Source: Comamonas phosphati
GTDB lineage: Bacteria > Pseudomonadota > Gammaproteobacteria > Burkholderiales > Burkholderiaceae_C
Assembly (NCBI RefSeq): GCF_014637085.1
Contig: NZ_BMEU01000012.1
Coordinates: 1 to 64,000, forward strand
Length of the DNA stretch: 64,000 nt
Direction: 5' to 3'
Shown: piece by piece, positions 42,536-51,311 of the stretch
Layout: each line of letters starts with the position of its first letter
How positions within the stretch are numbered: position 1 is the first letter of the stretch
The notes under the pieces: generated by a model
The model's database searches: none
The model's input: the letters and a program-made list of their open reading frames with translations, nothing else
Told to the model about the DNA's origin: nothing
Program-made: the position numbers and the translations under genes

Positions 42536-43279
42536 ATGCACAAGCTCGTTCTGATCCGCCACGGCGAATCGACCTGGAACCTTGAAAACCGCTTCACCGG
42601 CTGGACCGATGTGGATCTGACCGCCACCGGCATCGAACAGGCCAAGCAGGCAGGCCGCCTGCTCAAGGCCGAAGGCTACGACTTCGATGTGGCCTACACC
42701 AGCATGCTCAAGCGCGCCACGCGCACGCTGTGGCATGTGCTCGACGAAATGGACCGCACCTGGCTGCCCGTGGTGAACAGCTGGCGCCTGAACGAGCGCC
42801 ACTATGGCGGCCTGCAGGGCCTCAACAAGGCCGACATGGCCAAGCAGTACGGCGAAGCCCAGGTGCTGCAGTGGCGCCGCAGCTACGATGTGCCGCCGCC
42901 GGCCCTGGAAGCCAGCGACCCCCGCAGCGAGCGTGGCGATGTACGCTACGCCAAGCTGCAGTCCGAGCAGGTTCCGCTCACCGAGTGCCTCAAGGACACC
43001 GTGGCGCGCGTGATTCCGTTCTGGAGCGAATCCATGGCGCCTGCCATCAAGGCCGGCAAGCGCCTGGTCGTCACCGCCCACGGCAACTCCATCCGCGCGC
43101 TGGTCAAGTACCTGGACAATGTCTCCGACCAGGAGATCGTGGGCCTGAACATCCCCAACGGCATTCCTCTGGTCTATGAGCTGGATGCCGATCTCAAGCC
43201 CATCCGCCACTACTATCTGGGCGATGCCGCGGCAGCGGCCAGCGCTGCGGCAGCCGTGGCGTCCCAGGGCAAGGCCTAA
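42536..43279 (+). CDS. gpmA: 2,3-bisphosphoglycerate-dependent phosphoglycerate mutase
   Basis: The 247-residue cofactor-dependent enzyme interconverts 3- and 2-phosphoglycerate in glycolysis. The phosphohistidine is in [10 protein letters not shown], followed by [32 protein letters not shown] and [15 protein letters not shown] are further motifs. It is divergent from the rhodanese operon. Its TAA stop lies in the CTAAG that flanks the MITE-like element. Confidence 0.97.
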   Translation: MHKLVLIRHGESTWNLENRFTGWTDVDLTATGIEQAKQAGRLLKAEGYDFDVAYTSMLKRATRTLWHVLDEMDRTWLPVVNSWRLNERHYGGLQGLNKADMAKQYGEAQVLQWRRSYDVPPPALEASDPRSERGDVRYAKLQSEQVPLTECLKDTVARVIPFWSESMAPAIKAGKRLVVTAHGNSIRALVKYLDNVSDQEIVGLNIPNGIPLVYELDADLKPIRHYYLGDAAAAASAAAAVASQGKA

Positions 43280-43280
43280 G

Positions 43281-43545
43281 AACGTGTTGACGATCTCTAC
43301 GCAGCCGCGTTGGAGTGCAATCGGGATGAGTTCGAAGCGGGTGGCTCGCAGCTTGCACCGGGGTGCAAGCAAGAGACAGCGCGAAGAAATCGCCCGATTG
43401 CGCTCCAACCCTTCGGGACAGTGGCTTTGCGGGCGGTCTGCGGCGTTGCAAATCCTCGCAATAGCACGGCTATTGCTGCGGTGTTGCGCCTAGCATCCCA
43501 TCCCGCAAAGCCGCTGTCGCGGCGCGAGGAGATCGTCAACACGTT
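43281..43545. mobile_element. MITE-like non-autonomous element with nested hairpins
   Basis: The element is bounded by 17-bp perfect inverted repeats, AACGTGTTGACGATCTC at 43281-43297 and its complement at 43529-43545. These are flanked by CTAAG direct repeats at 43276-43280 and 43546-43550, which look like a target-site duplication. Inside are two arms of about 101 bp. Arm 1 pairs GTTGGAGTGCAATCGGG (43309-43325) with 43393-43409 and encloses the hairpin GCTTGCACC-GG-GGTGCAAGC. Arm 2 pairs GACAGTGGCTTTGCGGG (43417-43433) with 43502-43518 and encloses GCAATAGC-ACG-GCTATTGC. It has no credible gene. It fills the gap between gpmA and ctpA. Confidence 0.85.
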
Positions 43546-43697
43546 CTAAGGCGCGAATCCGGCCGGGGAGTTGCTCCCGGCTCCCCAGCCGCACGCCCCA
43601 TGGCTTCACACCCGGCAGCCCGAAGGCCCGAAACCCTAGGAACCTTGCGGGCCCGGCACCACTCAAGGTGTATATTCGCAATGGTTTAAGGGGTGCT

Positions 43698-45191
43698 ATG
43701 GGTCAAAAAATCAAAATTGCAGGCTGGATCTCTGTAGGCGTGGTGGCGGGCGCACTGACCACGGTTTCGCTGCAGACTCTGGCCCGCGGGGGCATGGCGC
43801 CCCTGCCACTTGAAGAAATTCAGCAGCTGTCGGCGGTGTTCGGCCTCATCAAGACCGACTACGTGGAGCCCGTCAGCGACAAGAAGCTGATCACCGATGC
43901 CATCTCGGGCATGGTGTCCAGCCTGGACCCGCACTCCCAGTATTTCGACAAGAAGGCATACAAGGAATTCCGCGAAGGCACGATGGGCAAGTTCGTGGGC
44001 GTGGGCATCGAGATCACCATGGAAGATGGCCTGATCAAGATCGTTTCCCCCATCGAAGGCTCCCCTGCTTTCCGCGCCGGCCTCAAGACCGGCGACCTGA
44101 TCACCAAGATCGACGATACGGCCGTCAAGGGCCTGACGCTCAACGACGCGGTCAAGCGCATGCGCGGCGAACCCAACACCAAGGTGCGCCTGACCATTCT
44201 GCGCAAGGACGAGAGCCGCAGCTTCCCCGTCACCATCACCCGCGAAGAGATCAAGACCCAGTCGGTCAAGGGCAAGCTGGTCGAACCCGGCTACGCCTGG
44301 ATCCGCCTGAGCCAGTTCCAGGAACGCACCGTCGACGACTTCGTGCGCAAGGTGGAAGAGCTTTACAAGCAGGACCCCCACATCAAGGGCCTGGTACTGG
44401 ACCTGCGCAACGACCCGGGCGGCCTGCTCGATGCCGCAGTCGCCATCTCCGCTGCCTTCCTGCCCGCCAACACCGCCGTGGTCTCGACCAACGGACAGCT
44501 GGAGGAAAGCAAGGCCGTCTACAAGGCGTCTCCCGAGTTCTACGCCCAGCGCGGCATAGGCGATCCGCTGCAGCGCCTGCCCGCGGCACTCAAGAAACTG
44601 CCGCTGGTGGTGCTGGTCAACGAAGGCTCGGCCTCGGCCAGCGAAATCGTGGCCGGCGCCCTGCAGGACAACAAGCGCGCCACCATCATGGGTAGCCAGA
44701 CCTTCGGCAAGGGCTCGGTGCAGACCGTCCGCCCCCTGGGACCGGAGACCGCGCTCAAGCTCACCACGGCCCGCTACTACACCCCCAGCGGCAAATCCAT
44801 CCAGGCCAAGGGTATTGTTCCCGACGTCATGGTGGACGAGACCCCGGAAGGCGACCTGTTTGCCGCCCTGAGCATGCGCGAGGCCGACCTGGAAAAGCAT
44901 CTGTCGAGCGGACAAGGCACGGAAGTCAAGAACGACGCCCTGGAAAAGGCCCGCGAGGAAGCACGCAAGCGCCTCGAGGAAGAGTCCAAGAAGCCGCCGG
45001 CCGAGCGCCGCCTGCCCGAGTTCGGCTCGGACAAGGACTTCCAGCTGCAACAGGCCCTGAACCAGCTCAAGGGCCAGCCCGTGAAGGTCAGCAAGACACT
45101 GACGGCACGCGACCTCGAGAAGAAGCCCGACGACAAGGCCTCCGATAAAAAGCCGGCAAACAAGGCCGAGCCGGACAAGAAGGGCAACTGA
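43698..45191 (+). CDS. ctpA: S41-family C-terminal processing peptidase
   Basis: The 497-residue periplasmic serine protease has an N-terminal signal anchor (ISVGVVAGALTTVSLQTLA), a PDZ domain (about 85-175, with GVGIEITMEDGLIKIVSP) and a tail-specific protease domain. The catalytic serine is expected in NEGSASASEIVAGALQD, with the lysine in GSQTFGKGSVQT. The C-terminal 90 residues are charged (Lys/Asp/Glu-rich). ATG 43698 was chosen (MGQKIKIAGW), preceded by GGGG. The family removes C-terminal segments of envelope proteins. Confidence 0.95.
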   Translation: MGQKIKIAGWISVGVVAGALTTVSLQTLARGGMAPLPLEEIQQLSAVFGLIKTDYVEPVSDKKLITDAISGMVSSLDPHSQYFDKKAYKEFREGTMGKFVGVGIEITMEDGLIKIVSPIEGSPAFRAGLKTGDLITKIDDTAVKGLTLNDAVKRMRGEPNTKVRLTILRKDESRSFPVTITREEIKTQSVKGKLVEPGYAWIRLSQFQERTVDDFVRKVEELYKQDPHIKGLVLDLRNDPGGLLDAAVAISAAFLPANTAVVSTNGQLEESKAVYKASPEFYAQRGIGDPLQRLPAALKKLPLVVLVNEGSASASEIVAGALQDNKRATIMGSQTFGKGSVQTVRPLGPETALKLTTARYYTPSGKSIQAKGIVPDVMVDETPEGDLFAALSMREADLEKHLSSGQGTEVKNDALEKAREEARKRLEEESKKPPAERRLPEFGSDKDFQLQQALNQLKGQPVKVSKTLTARDLEKKPDDKASDKKPANKAEPDKKGN

Positions 45192-45218
45192 TCCTAGAAT
45201 CAGCCGGCACCTACCGAT

Positions 45219-45246
45219 CAAGCCGGGCTTCGCGCCCGGCTTTTTC
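45219..45246 (+). terminator. Rho-independent terminator of ctpA
   Basis: AAGCCGGGC-TTCG-CGCCCGGCTT with a UUCG tetraloop is followed by TTTT. It lies 28 bases after the ctpA stop and 22 bases before moeB, so moeB expression depends on read-through or its own promoter. Confidence 0.9.
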
Positions 45247-45267
45247 ATTTTGAACGGAAGCCGATCA

Positions 45268-46020
45268 ATGAATGACGACCAACTCCTGCGCTATTCGCGC
45301 CACATCCTGCTCGATGAAATCGGCATCGAGGGGCAGGAGCGCATTCTCGCCGCCCATGTGCTCATCATCGGCGCCGGAGGACTGGGCTCGCCCGCTGCCC
45401 TGTACCTGGGATCGGCCGGCGCAGGCCGGATGACGCTGGTGGACGACGACATGGTGGACATGACCAATCTGCAACGCCAGATAGCCCACACCACCGCCCG
45501 GGTCGGCCAGCCCAAGGTCGAATCCATGCGCGAAGCCGTGCTGGCCATCAATCCGCAAGTGCAGATCGGCACCGTGCAGCAGCACGCCACCGATGAGCTG
45601 CTGGACGAACTCGTGCCCCAGGCCACGGTAGTGCTCGACTGCACGGACAATTACAAGACCCGGCACCGCATCAACGCGGCCTGCGTGCGCCACCAGGTAC
45701 CGCTGATCGAAGGCGCTGCCATACGCCTTGACGGCCAGTTGATGGTCGTCGATCCGCGCGACCCCCAAAGCCCGTGCTATGCCTGCATTTTTCCGCCGGA
45801 GGCGGAGTTCGAGGAAGTGCAGTGTTCGACCATGGGCGTCTTCGCCCCCGTCGTCGGGCTCATCGGCACCATGCAGGCCGCCGAAGCCTTGAAGCTCATT
45901 GTCGGCCTAGGGAAACCCTCTACAGGCCGCCTGCAAATGCTGGACAGCCGCAGCATGGACTGGAGTAGCATGAGCACCTCGCGCAATCCGGGCTGCCCGG
46001 TTTGCGGTCACAAGCCATAG
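45268..46020 (+). CDS. moeB: Molybdopterin-synthase adenylyltransferase (MoeB/ThiF family)
   Basis: The 250-residue E1-like enzyme adenylates the C-terminal Gly of MoaD-type sulfur carriers. The ATP-binding motif is IIGAGGLGSPAALYLGSAG, R-x-x-R-type MTNLQRQI and DCTDNYKTRHRIN are present, and zinc-binding cysteine pairs are CYAC and CPVC. MoaD and ThiS are both possible partners, and none is encoded nearby. ATG 45268 follows GGAAG; TTG 45250 is an in-frame alternative. Confidence 0.93.
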   Translation: MNDDQLLRYSRHILLDEIGIEGQERILAAHVLIIGAGGLGSPAALYLGSAGAGRMTLVDDDMVDMTNLQRQIAHTTARVGQPKVESMREAVLAINPQVQIGTVQQHATDELLDELVPQATVVLDCTDNYKTRHRINAACVRHQVPLIEGAAIRLDGQLMVVDPRDPQSPCYACIFPPEAEFEEVQCSTMGVFAPVVGLIGTMQAAEALKLIVGLGKPSTGRLQMLDSRSMDWSSMSTSRNPGCPVCGHKP

Positions 46021-46143
46021 AAAAGAGCCTACAGCGACTCTGTTTGTACGCCGGCAGGGGGGTGCTTTTTTCGCCATGACAATGGCTTCAGATGAAGATC
46101 ACCGTTGCAGCAATCTCGCACCGTGGCATCGCCGGATTTTATT

Positions 46144-46524
46144 GTGAAACTGCGTACCTATTTTGTTGAAGACAATCCAACCATTCGGGAAAACCTGGTC
46201 GAAACCCTTCAGGAGTTGGCCAATATTGAACCCGTTGGCATGGCAGAGACGGAAGTCGATGCAACCCATTGGCTGTCTCAGAACGACGACTCCTGGGATC
46301 TGGTCATTGTCGATTTGTTTTTGCGCCAGGGAAGCGGCCTTGGCGTGGTTAATGCATTCCAGAAACGCGCCAACCATCAAAAACTGATCGTACTGAGCAA
46401 TTATGCCACCAATGACATGCGAAAACGTTGCCAGCAACTCAATGCAGATGCCGTCTTTGATAAATCAAACGAAATCGACTCGTTGATTGATTACTGCATC
46501 GGCATCAATACAGCCAATGCTTGA
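46144..46524 (+). CDS. Stand-alone response-regulator receiver domain
   Basis: The 126-residue protein is one receiver domain with no output domain. Asp57 in WDLVIVDLFL is the predicted phospho-acceptor, ED at positions 9-10 (YFVEDNPTIREN) provides acidic metal ligands, and FDKSNEID has the conserved Lys. The start is uncertain: GTG 46144 gives MKLRTYFVEDN, and TTG 46105 adds 13 residues. The gene is visibly less G+C-rich than its surroundings. It is convergent with the NarL-type regulator. Confidence 0.85.
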   Translation: MKLRTYFVEDNPTIRENLVETLQELANIEPVGMAETEVDATHWLSQNDDSWDLVIVDLFLRQGSGLGVVNAFQKRANHQKLIVLSNYATNDMRKRCQQLNADAVFDKSNEIDSLIDYCIGINTANA

Positions 46525-46540
46525 GAATCATTCTCTTCTA

Positions 46541-46565
46541 AAAAGGCCCGAACCCGGGCCTTTTG
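46541..46565. terminator. Bidirectional terminator between two response-regulator genes
   Basis: AAAAGGCCCG-AAC-CCGGGCCTTTT pairs almost perfectly, with A/T runs on both sides. It sits between the receiver-domain gene (plus) and the NarL-type gene (minus). Confidence 0.9.
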
Positions 46566-46567
46566 CT

Positions 46568-47200
46568 TTAATCAATCAGCCGGTTTTTCAGCGCGTAATA
46601 AGTCAGGTCGCTATTGGACGAAAGTCCCATTTTTTCCATCAGGCGCGTTCTGTAAGTACTTACCGTTTTTACACTCAGAGACAAAGATTTGGCAATATCG
46701 CCAGCCGTTTCGCCACGCGCCAGCTTCAGGAACACCTGGAATTCGCGCTCGGACAGCTGCTCATGCGCGGGAGCATCATCCTTGCGGTTGAGCTGCTGAG
46801 CCAGCAGGTCCGCCACCGCAGGTGTCAGATAGCGGCGCCCCAGGGCCACGGTGCGGATGGCCTCGGCAATCTCCTGCGGGTCGCATTCCTTGTTCAGGTA
46901 GCCGCTGGCACCTTGGCGGATCAGATTGATGGCGTAATGCTCCTCGGGGTAGCCGCTGAGAATCAGAATGCCCATATCGGGGGCTTTTGCCCTGAGCATG
47001 GCCAGGGCATCGATTCCGCTTTGGCCCGGCATGGAAAGATCCATCAGCAATACGTCGATTTCATGCTCCCGGACCAGGTCGATGGCCTCCCGGCCATTGG
47101 AGGCCTCGCCAACCACGCGCAGATCCACATGCTCGGATAGGAATTGCCGCAAGCCCGAACGAACGATTGCATGGTCATCCACAATGCCGACTTTAATCAT
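46568..47200 (-). CDS. NarL/FixJ-type response regulator
   Basis: The 210-residue regulator has a receiver domain with Asp8/Asp9 (GIVDDHAIVRSG) and the phospho-acceptor Asp54 in LLMDLSMPG. Its LuxR-type helix-turn-helix is near residues 145-205 (LSEREFQVFLKLARGETAGD, then VKTVSTYRTRLMEKMGL). It is divergent from the HisKA_3 sensor kinase, the usual partner type, with 135 bases between the start codons. The ATG at 47200 was chosen because it gives the canonical MIKVGIVDDH start. Confidence 0.94.
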   Translation of the reverse strand: MIKVGIVDDHAIVRSGLRQFLSEHVDLRVVGEASNGREAIDLVREHEIDVLLMDLSMPGQSGIDALAMLRAKAPDMGILILSGYPEEHYAINLIRQGASGYLNKECDPQEIAEAIRTVALGRRYLTPAVADLLAQQLNRKDDAPAHEQLSEREFQVFLKLARGETAGDIAKSLSLSVKTVSTYRTRLMEKMGLSSNSDLTYYALKNRLID

Positions 47201-47335
47201 GAACACCTCTTTTTGACGAAGCCGTGCCAGCTCCCTTAGCCTATACACAGGGCATGGCCGACATCCATGCGTCAGCCATTGACGATACGATTGAGCAGAA
47301 TATCAGGGAAATCGCTTGTAGGTGAAGGAACGCAG

Positions 47336-48682
47336 ATGCGCTGGACACAATTTCGCAAACTCGCGATCAGCCTGACGGTGGCGATTATTGCGGCGGTACT
47401 GATGGCAAGCATTAACGAGGCTGGATATGTGCGCTCCATGAATGCACTGGAGACCTTGGCAAAAACCCAGAATACGCGAGCCAAGATGAACCAGCTGATA
47501 CAGCAGATGCTGGACGCCGAAACCGGCCTGCGCGGCTACCTGCTCACCGGCGAGGAGCGCTACCTGGCCCCCTACAACAATGCGATCTCTGCCGTCAATG
47601 GCACCATGGACGAGCTGCGCAGGGTCTTCACCCTGAATCCGCAGGAGCTGAGCACCTTCGCCCCTCTGACCCGGCAGGTCGAGCGCAAGATGAACGAGAT
47701 GGAGCTGAGCCTGCGCCTGTACCGGCAGGGGAACAACGAGGCCTGGCGCTTCGTCATGTTCACCGATCTCGGCATGGAGAACATGGAAGCCATCCGCAGC
47801 TATGGCAAGACGCTGCTGGAGGGCGTGAGCGAGCAGGCGAGCCAGAACATGCGCGATATCGAGCACACGCTGTCGCTGTCCCGCATCGGCATTGCCACGG
47901 TGACGGTGCTGGGAATTCTTGGCTTTTTCATGTATCTGCGCCAGACCTATGCGTTGCAGCAGACCAGCCAGCGGGAGCGGGAGATCCAGCGCGACGAGCG
48001 CAACCGGCTGGAGGAACTGGTGCGCGAACGCACCGCCTCGCTGGCGGAGCTCGCTACCCACCTGCAGCAGGTGCGCGAGGACGAGCGCGGCCACCTGGCG
48101 CGCGAGCTGCATGACGAGCTGGGTTCGCTGCTCACCGCCGCCAAGCTCGATGTGGCGCGCCTGAAGTCCAAGATCGACGTATCCCCCCCCGACGTCTCCG
48201 AGCGCATTGCCCATCTGGTCGAGACGCTCAACAGCGGCATAGCGCTCAAGCGGCGCATCATTGAAGACCTGCGCCCCTCGTCCCTGTCCAATCTGGGGCT
48301 CACCACGGCACTGGAAATCCTGACGCGCGAATTCGCCGAGCGCAGCGACCTGGAGGTCGAATCCAGCCTGGAACAGGTGGAACTGCCGGAGTCCACGCAG
48401 CTGACCGTCTACCGCATCGTCCAGGAATCGTTGACCAATATAGGCAAATACGCCCAGGCCAGCCACGTCATGGTGGCCGTGCACAACTATCCCACCTACG
48501 TGGCGGTGCAGATCCAGGACAACGGCCTCGGATTCGAGGCCGCCTCCACGCGCCCCAACTCCCACGGCCTGGCGGGCATGCGCCATCGCGTGGAAGCGGC
48601 CGGGGGACGCCTGACGGTAGCCTCCCAGGTCGGGAAAGGCACCACCATCTCGGCCGTCATCCCCCTGAATACGGCCGCATAA
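47336..48682 (+). CDS. CHASE3-type sensor histidine kinase
   Basis: The 448-residue inner-membrane kinase has TM1 near residues 9-27, a CHASE3 domain of about 150 residues on the periplasmic side ([21 protein letters not shown]), TM2 near 183-203, a coiled linker, and a HisKA_3 dimerisation domain with phospho-acceptor His259 ([14 protein letters not shown]). The HATPase domain has N-box [19 protein letters not shown] and G-box DNGLGF and GLAGMRHRV. The phosphotransfer partner is probably the divergent NarL-type regulator. AAGGA lies before the ATG. An eight-C run occurs at 48183-48190. Confidence 0.93.
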   Translation: MRWTQFRKLAISLTVAIIAAVLMASINEAGYVRSMNALETLAKTQNTRAKMNQLIQQMLDAETGLRGYLLTGEERYLAPYNNAISAVNGTMDELRRVFTLNPQELSTFAPLTRQVERKMNEMELSLRLYRQGNNEAWRFVMFTDLGMENMEAIRSYGKTLLEGVSEQASQNMRDIEHTLSLSRIGIATVTVLGILGFFMYLRQTYALQQTSQREREIQRDERNRLEELVRERTASLAELATHLQQVREDERGHLARELHDELGSLLTAAKLDVARLKSKIDVSPPDVSERIAHLVETLNSGIALKRRIIEDLRPSSLSNLGLTTALEILTREFAERSDLEVESSLEQVELPESTQLTVYRIVQESLTNIGKYAQASHVMVAVHNYPTYVAVQIQDNGLGFEAASTRPNSHGLAGMRHRVEAAGGRLTVASQVGKGTTISAVIPLNTAA

Positions 48683-48845
48683 CCCCCTCCAGGCCACGGT
48701 TCAAACGGATCCTACATGGCGGCGGCCTGTAAGCCCGACGCCGCCGCGAGCCCGGCTCCGTCAGCCGGCAGGCAGATTGCCGCCTACAGTCTGGAGTTCG
48801 GCGAGGCCCTCCTCCATTTCCCCTCGCCTCCTCAAGGAAATGGAC

Positions 48846-49007
48846 ATGCTGCATTACGCCCTGGTTTTTCTGGTGATTGCCCTGATTGCCGCCATATTCG
48901 GTTTTGGCGGCATTGCAGCGGGCGCCGCCGGCATTGCCAAGATACTGTTTCTGGTTTTCATCGTCATGGCCGTCATTTCCTTTGTCATCAGCCTGATGAA
49001 GAAATAG
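48846..49007 (+). CDS. DUF1328 small membrane protein
   Basis: This 53-residue protein is almost entirely two hydrophobic helices separated by a glycine turn ([20 protein letters not shown], then a second helix around 30-48). It matches DUF1328, as in E. coli YtjA. ATG 48846 has AAGGAA about seven bases upstream; ATG 48840 is too close. Function is unknown. It begins a run of small envelope/stress-type genes. Confidence 0.85.
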   Translation: MLHYALVFLVIALIAAIFGFGGIAAGAAGIAKILFLVFIVMAVISFVISLMKK

Positions 49008-49160
49008 CCGCGGCGCCTCTTCTCGACACAGCTGTGCAGTCGGCAGGCCAATGCATTGCGCAAAATGCATTCATTCGCCATGATGAACCTTCAGCTTTGG
49101 AAATAGGGCCGCAGTCACTGGGCAGCCCGCAGTTACACGCTTTTCAGGGAGCTAAAACCT

Positions 49161-49634
49161 ATGAGTCAGCACGAGAAAGAAACCAAGGAAGTGGTGGAAA
49201 ACATCAAGAATTCTGCAAAAAATGTTGCGGATCATGCCCATGATGCAACCGGAAACGTGCTGGAAGCCGCCAAGCATGCTGCGCATGACGCGAGTGAAGA
49301 AATCCAGGACAGCGTCCAGGATGGAGCCCGCTCCGTCCGCCGCACCGCCTCCGAAGCCATAGACGAAGCCGGACGGCATCTGCGCGATGCGGAAAATGAA
49401 TACAACCGCCAGCTTATCGACGACCTGGCCCGCCGCGCCCAGGACCTGGCCGAGCGCAGCATCAATTTCTGGGCCGACAGCTCACACCGCGCGCGCCGGC
49501 AGTTTCAAACGGCGGCGGATGCAACAACCCGTTATGTTTCGGCGCAGCCCGGACGCTCCATACTGATTGCCGCCGCAGCGGGCGCCGCCATTGCCACAGC
49601 ATTTTTCATGGGCTCCAGATCCCGCAAGAAGTAA
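49161..49634 (+). CDS. DUF883/ElaB-YqjD-type membrane-anchored protein
   Basis: The 157-residue protein has a long Ala/Glu/Asp-rich amphipathic helical part (residues 1-120, with ASEEIQDSVQDGARSVRRT) and one C-terminal TM segment (SILIAAAAGAAIATAFF) followed by a basic tail. E. coli ElaB and YqjD have this C-tail-anchored layout and bind ribosomes in stationary phase. Similarity here is in layout and composition. GGAG precedes the start. Confidence 0.8.
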   Translation: MSQHEKETKEVVENIKNSAKNVADHAHDATGNVLEAAKHAAHDASEEIQDSVQDGARSVRRTASEAIDEAGRHLRDAENEYNRQLIDDLARRAQDLAERSINFWADSSHRARRQFQTAADATTRYVSAQPGRSILIAAAAGAAIATAFFMGSRSRKK

Positions 49635-49714
49635 ACCCGGCCGGAGGGCACAGACAGTGCCTCAACGGTCTATCCGGCATCCCGCTGTCCGGCGGCTTCA
49701 AAGAAAGGAACAAG

Positions 49715-50035
49715 ATGAAAAAAGCAATCCATGCCCTGAGCATCGCAGCCATGGCAGGTGCCGTAATCTTCGGCACCACGGCCTGCTCGGTGGTCCGCGA
49801 ACAGCAGACCGTCGGCTCCTATGTGGACGACGCCAGCATCACCGCCGCCGTCAAGGCCAAGATGGCCGAGGACAGGGGTGTGTCGGCCACCGCCATCAGC
49901 GTGGAAACGCTCAACGGCACGGTGCAGCTGTCCGGCTTTGCCAAGTCCGAAGCCGAGAAGGCCCGCGCCGCCGAAATCGCACGCACCACCCGGAACGTGC
50001 GGGAAGTGCGCAACAGCATCGTCGTGCGCCCGTAA
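49715..50035 (+). CDS. BON-domain lipoprotein
   Basis: The 106-residue protein has a signal peptide with lipobox-like GTTAC (Cys24). A single BON domain follows (DDASITAAVKAKMAEDRGVS, then LNGTVQLSGFAKSEAEKARA). BON domains, as in OsmY, bind membranes and often appear in osmotic-stress proteins. AAGGAACAAG precedes the ATG. Confidence 0.9.
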   Translation: MKKAIHALSIAAMAGAVIFGTTACSVVREQQTVGSYVDDASITAAVKAKMAEDRGVSATAISVETLNGTVQLSGFAKSEAEKARAAEIARTTRNVREVRNSIVVRP

Positions 50036-50051
50036 GCTGGCTGCCGACTCG

Positions 50052-50083
50052 ACAAAACCGGCATTCCTGCCGGTTTTGTTGTT
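50052..50083 (+). terminator. Rho-independent terminator after the BON gene
   Basis: ACAAAACCGGCA-TTCC-TGCCGGTTTTGT forms a 12-bp perfect stem followed by TGTTT. It is 16 bases past the BON stop codon and closes the three-gene run that starts at 48846. Confidence 0.92.
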
Positions 50084-50127
50084 TCAGGGACGGATGCCCC
50101 TGCCCCCGGCGCGCTTAAAGTCTGGCC

Positions 50128-50678
50128 ATGCGAGTTTTCACCTGCGACGCCTGCGGGCATCTGGTTTTCTTTGAAAGCCTGCAATGCGTGCACTGCGGCG
50201 CAAACCTGGCCTTTTTGCCCGACAGCCTGCGCGTGGCCAGCGTCGATCCGCGGCGCTACCGCCTTTGCGCCCACCGCCACTACGGCAAGGACCCGCTGGA
50301 TACACGCGGGCAGGACGATTTCATCAGCGCCTATGCCACGGCCCACCCCTGGGAGGACTGGGCCGAAACCTGGGCCCACTATCTGCACATGCTGGATCTG
50401 CTGGAAACCGCGGCCAGCTACGACACGCGCATCCACCTGCCGGATGGCAGCCTGGCGCAGCCCCAGGCCATGACCGACCCGTCTGCCGAGCCCCGGCCGG
50501 ATTTCGACGCCATGCTGGCCCAGTGGGTGCCGCTGACGCTGACGCTGACGCTGACGCTCAACAGCATGACGCGCAGCCTGGGCCATGCCGACGCCGACCC
50601 GTTCGCCATCTCGCACGGCGCAAGCTGCGCTTTGTGCACGAGGTGGCCCGGACCCGCGCCGGCGGCGCGGCGCCGTGA
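50128..50678 (+). pseudogene. Remnant of a zinc-ribbon/Mx-type metallopeptidase gene
   Basis: The frame begins with an intact zinc ribbon (FTCDACGHLVFFESLQCVHCG, 21 residues split as FTCDACGHLV and FFESLQCVHCG). After RRYRLCA it jumps to the C-terminal part of the family (FISAYATAHPWEDWAETWAHY). About 190 residues are missing relative to homologues of PF10005/PF15887, including the HExxH-type zinc site. Near 50600 the frame changes: the conserved end RRKLRFVHEVARTRAG continues in the +1 frame and stops at 50678. A (CTGACG)4 run at 50529-50552 lies between. The product cannot be an active peptidase. Confidence 0.85.
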
Positions 50679-50693
50679 TGCCCGGCCGGCAAA

Positions 50694-51188
50694 TCAGGCC
50701 TGGCGCCCGACCTTCTTGAGCAGGCGCTCGTGCACGCCCTTGGAGACGAACTTGTCCACCTCGCCGTTGAGCGTGGCGATCTCGCGCACAAAGGTGCTGC
50801 TGATGAACTGGTAGCGGTCGCTGGGCGTCAGGAACACGGTTTCCACCTCGGGCATGAGGGTTCGGTTCATGCCCGCCAGCTGGAACTCGTAGTCGAAGTC
50901 GGTCACGGCGCGCAGACCGCGCACCATGGCCTTGGCACCGCGCGAGACCACGAAGTCGCGCAGCAGGCCGTCAAAGCTCTCCACCCGCACCTGCGGATAC
51001 GCAGCCACGCATTCGCGCACCATCTCCATGCGCTCGTCCAGGCTGAACATGGTCTTCTTGTGGTGGCCGGATGCCACGGCGACGATGACATGGCCGAACA
51101 GCTGCGATGCCCGGCGCACCACATCCTCATGGCCCAGCGTGATCGGGTCGAAGGTTCCGGGATATACAGCAATCAGGCGCTGGCTCAT
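50694..51188 (-). CDS. coaD: Phosphopantetheine adenylyltransferase
   Basis: The 164-residue enzyme makes dephospho-CoA from phosphopantetheine. The T/HxGH nucleotidyltransferase motif is YPGTFDPITLGHEDVVRRA, and the KMSKS-like ISSTFVREIA loop is present. GLRAVTDFDYEFQLAGMN is also conserved. The ATG at 51188 has AAGGAG ten bases upstream. rsmD follows upstream on the same strand, the usual rsmD-coaD order. Confidence 0.97.
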   Translation of the reverse strand: MSQRLIAVYPGTFDPITLGHEDVVRRASQLFGHVIVAVASGHHKKTMFSLDERMEMVRECVAAYPQVRVESFDGLLRDFVVSRGAKAMVRGLRAVTDFDYEFQLAGMNRTLMPEVETVFLTPSDRYQFISSTFVREIATLNGEVDKFVSKGVHERLLKKVGRQA

Positions 51189-51311
51189 GGCGATCAATCT
51201 CCTTGCAGGCATCTCTTGCACCCGGACCCAGGCCCGGTGCGCCAAAACGCGCATTATGCATTTGCGCCCCGGATCGCAGTTGCCGGCCCAGTCGCATACG
51301 CGCATTCATGC

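Noticed and set aside
43297-43542. An 81-codon minus-strand frame inside the structured element, and a longer frame continuing opposite gpmA
   Set aside because: The frame coincides with inverted-repeat arms and is therefore constrained by pairing, has no ribosome site and no domain.
48183-48190. An eight-C run in the sensor-kinase gene as a phase switch
   Set aside because: It encodes ordinary Ser-Pro-Pro codons in a high-G+C gene and is shorter than the G9 tract in the M16 gene. There is no sign of length variation in a single sequence.
50529-50552. The hexamer repeat as a phase-variation switch
   Set aside because: The unit is a multiple of three, so copy changes would not alter the frame, and the gene is already broken.
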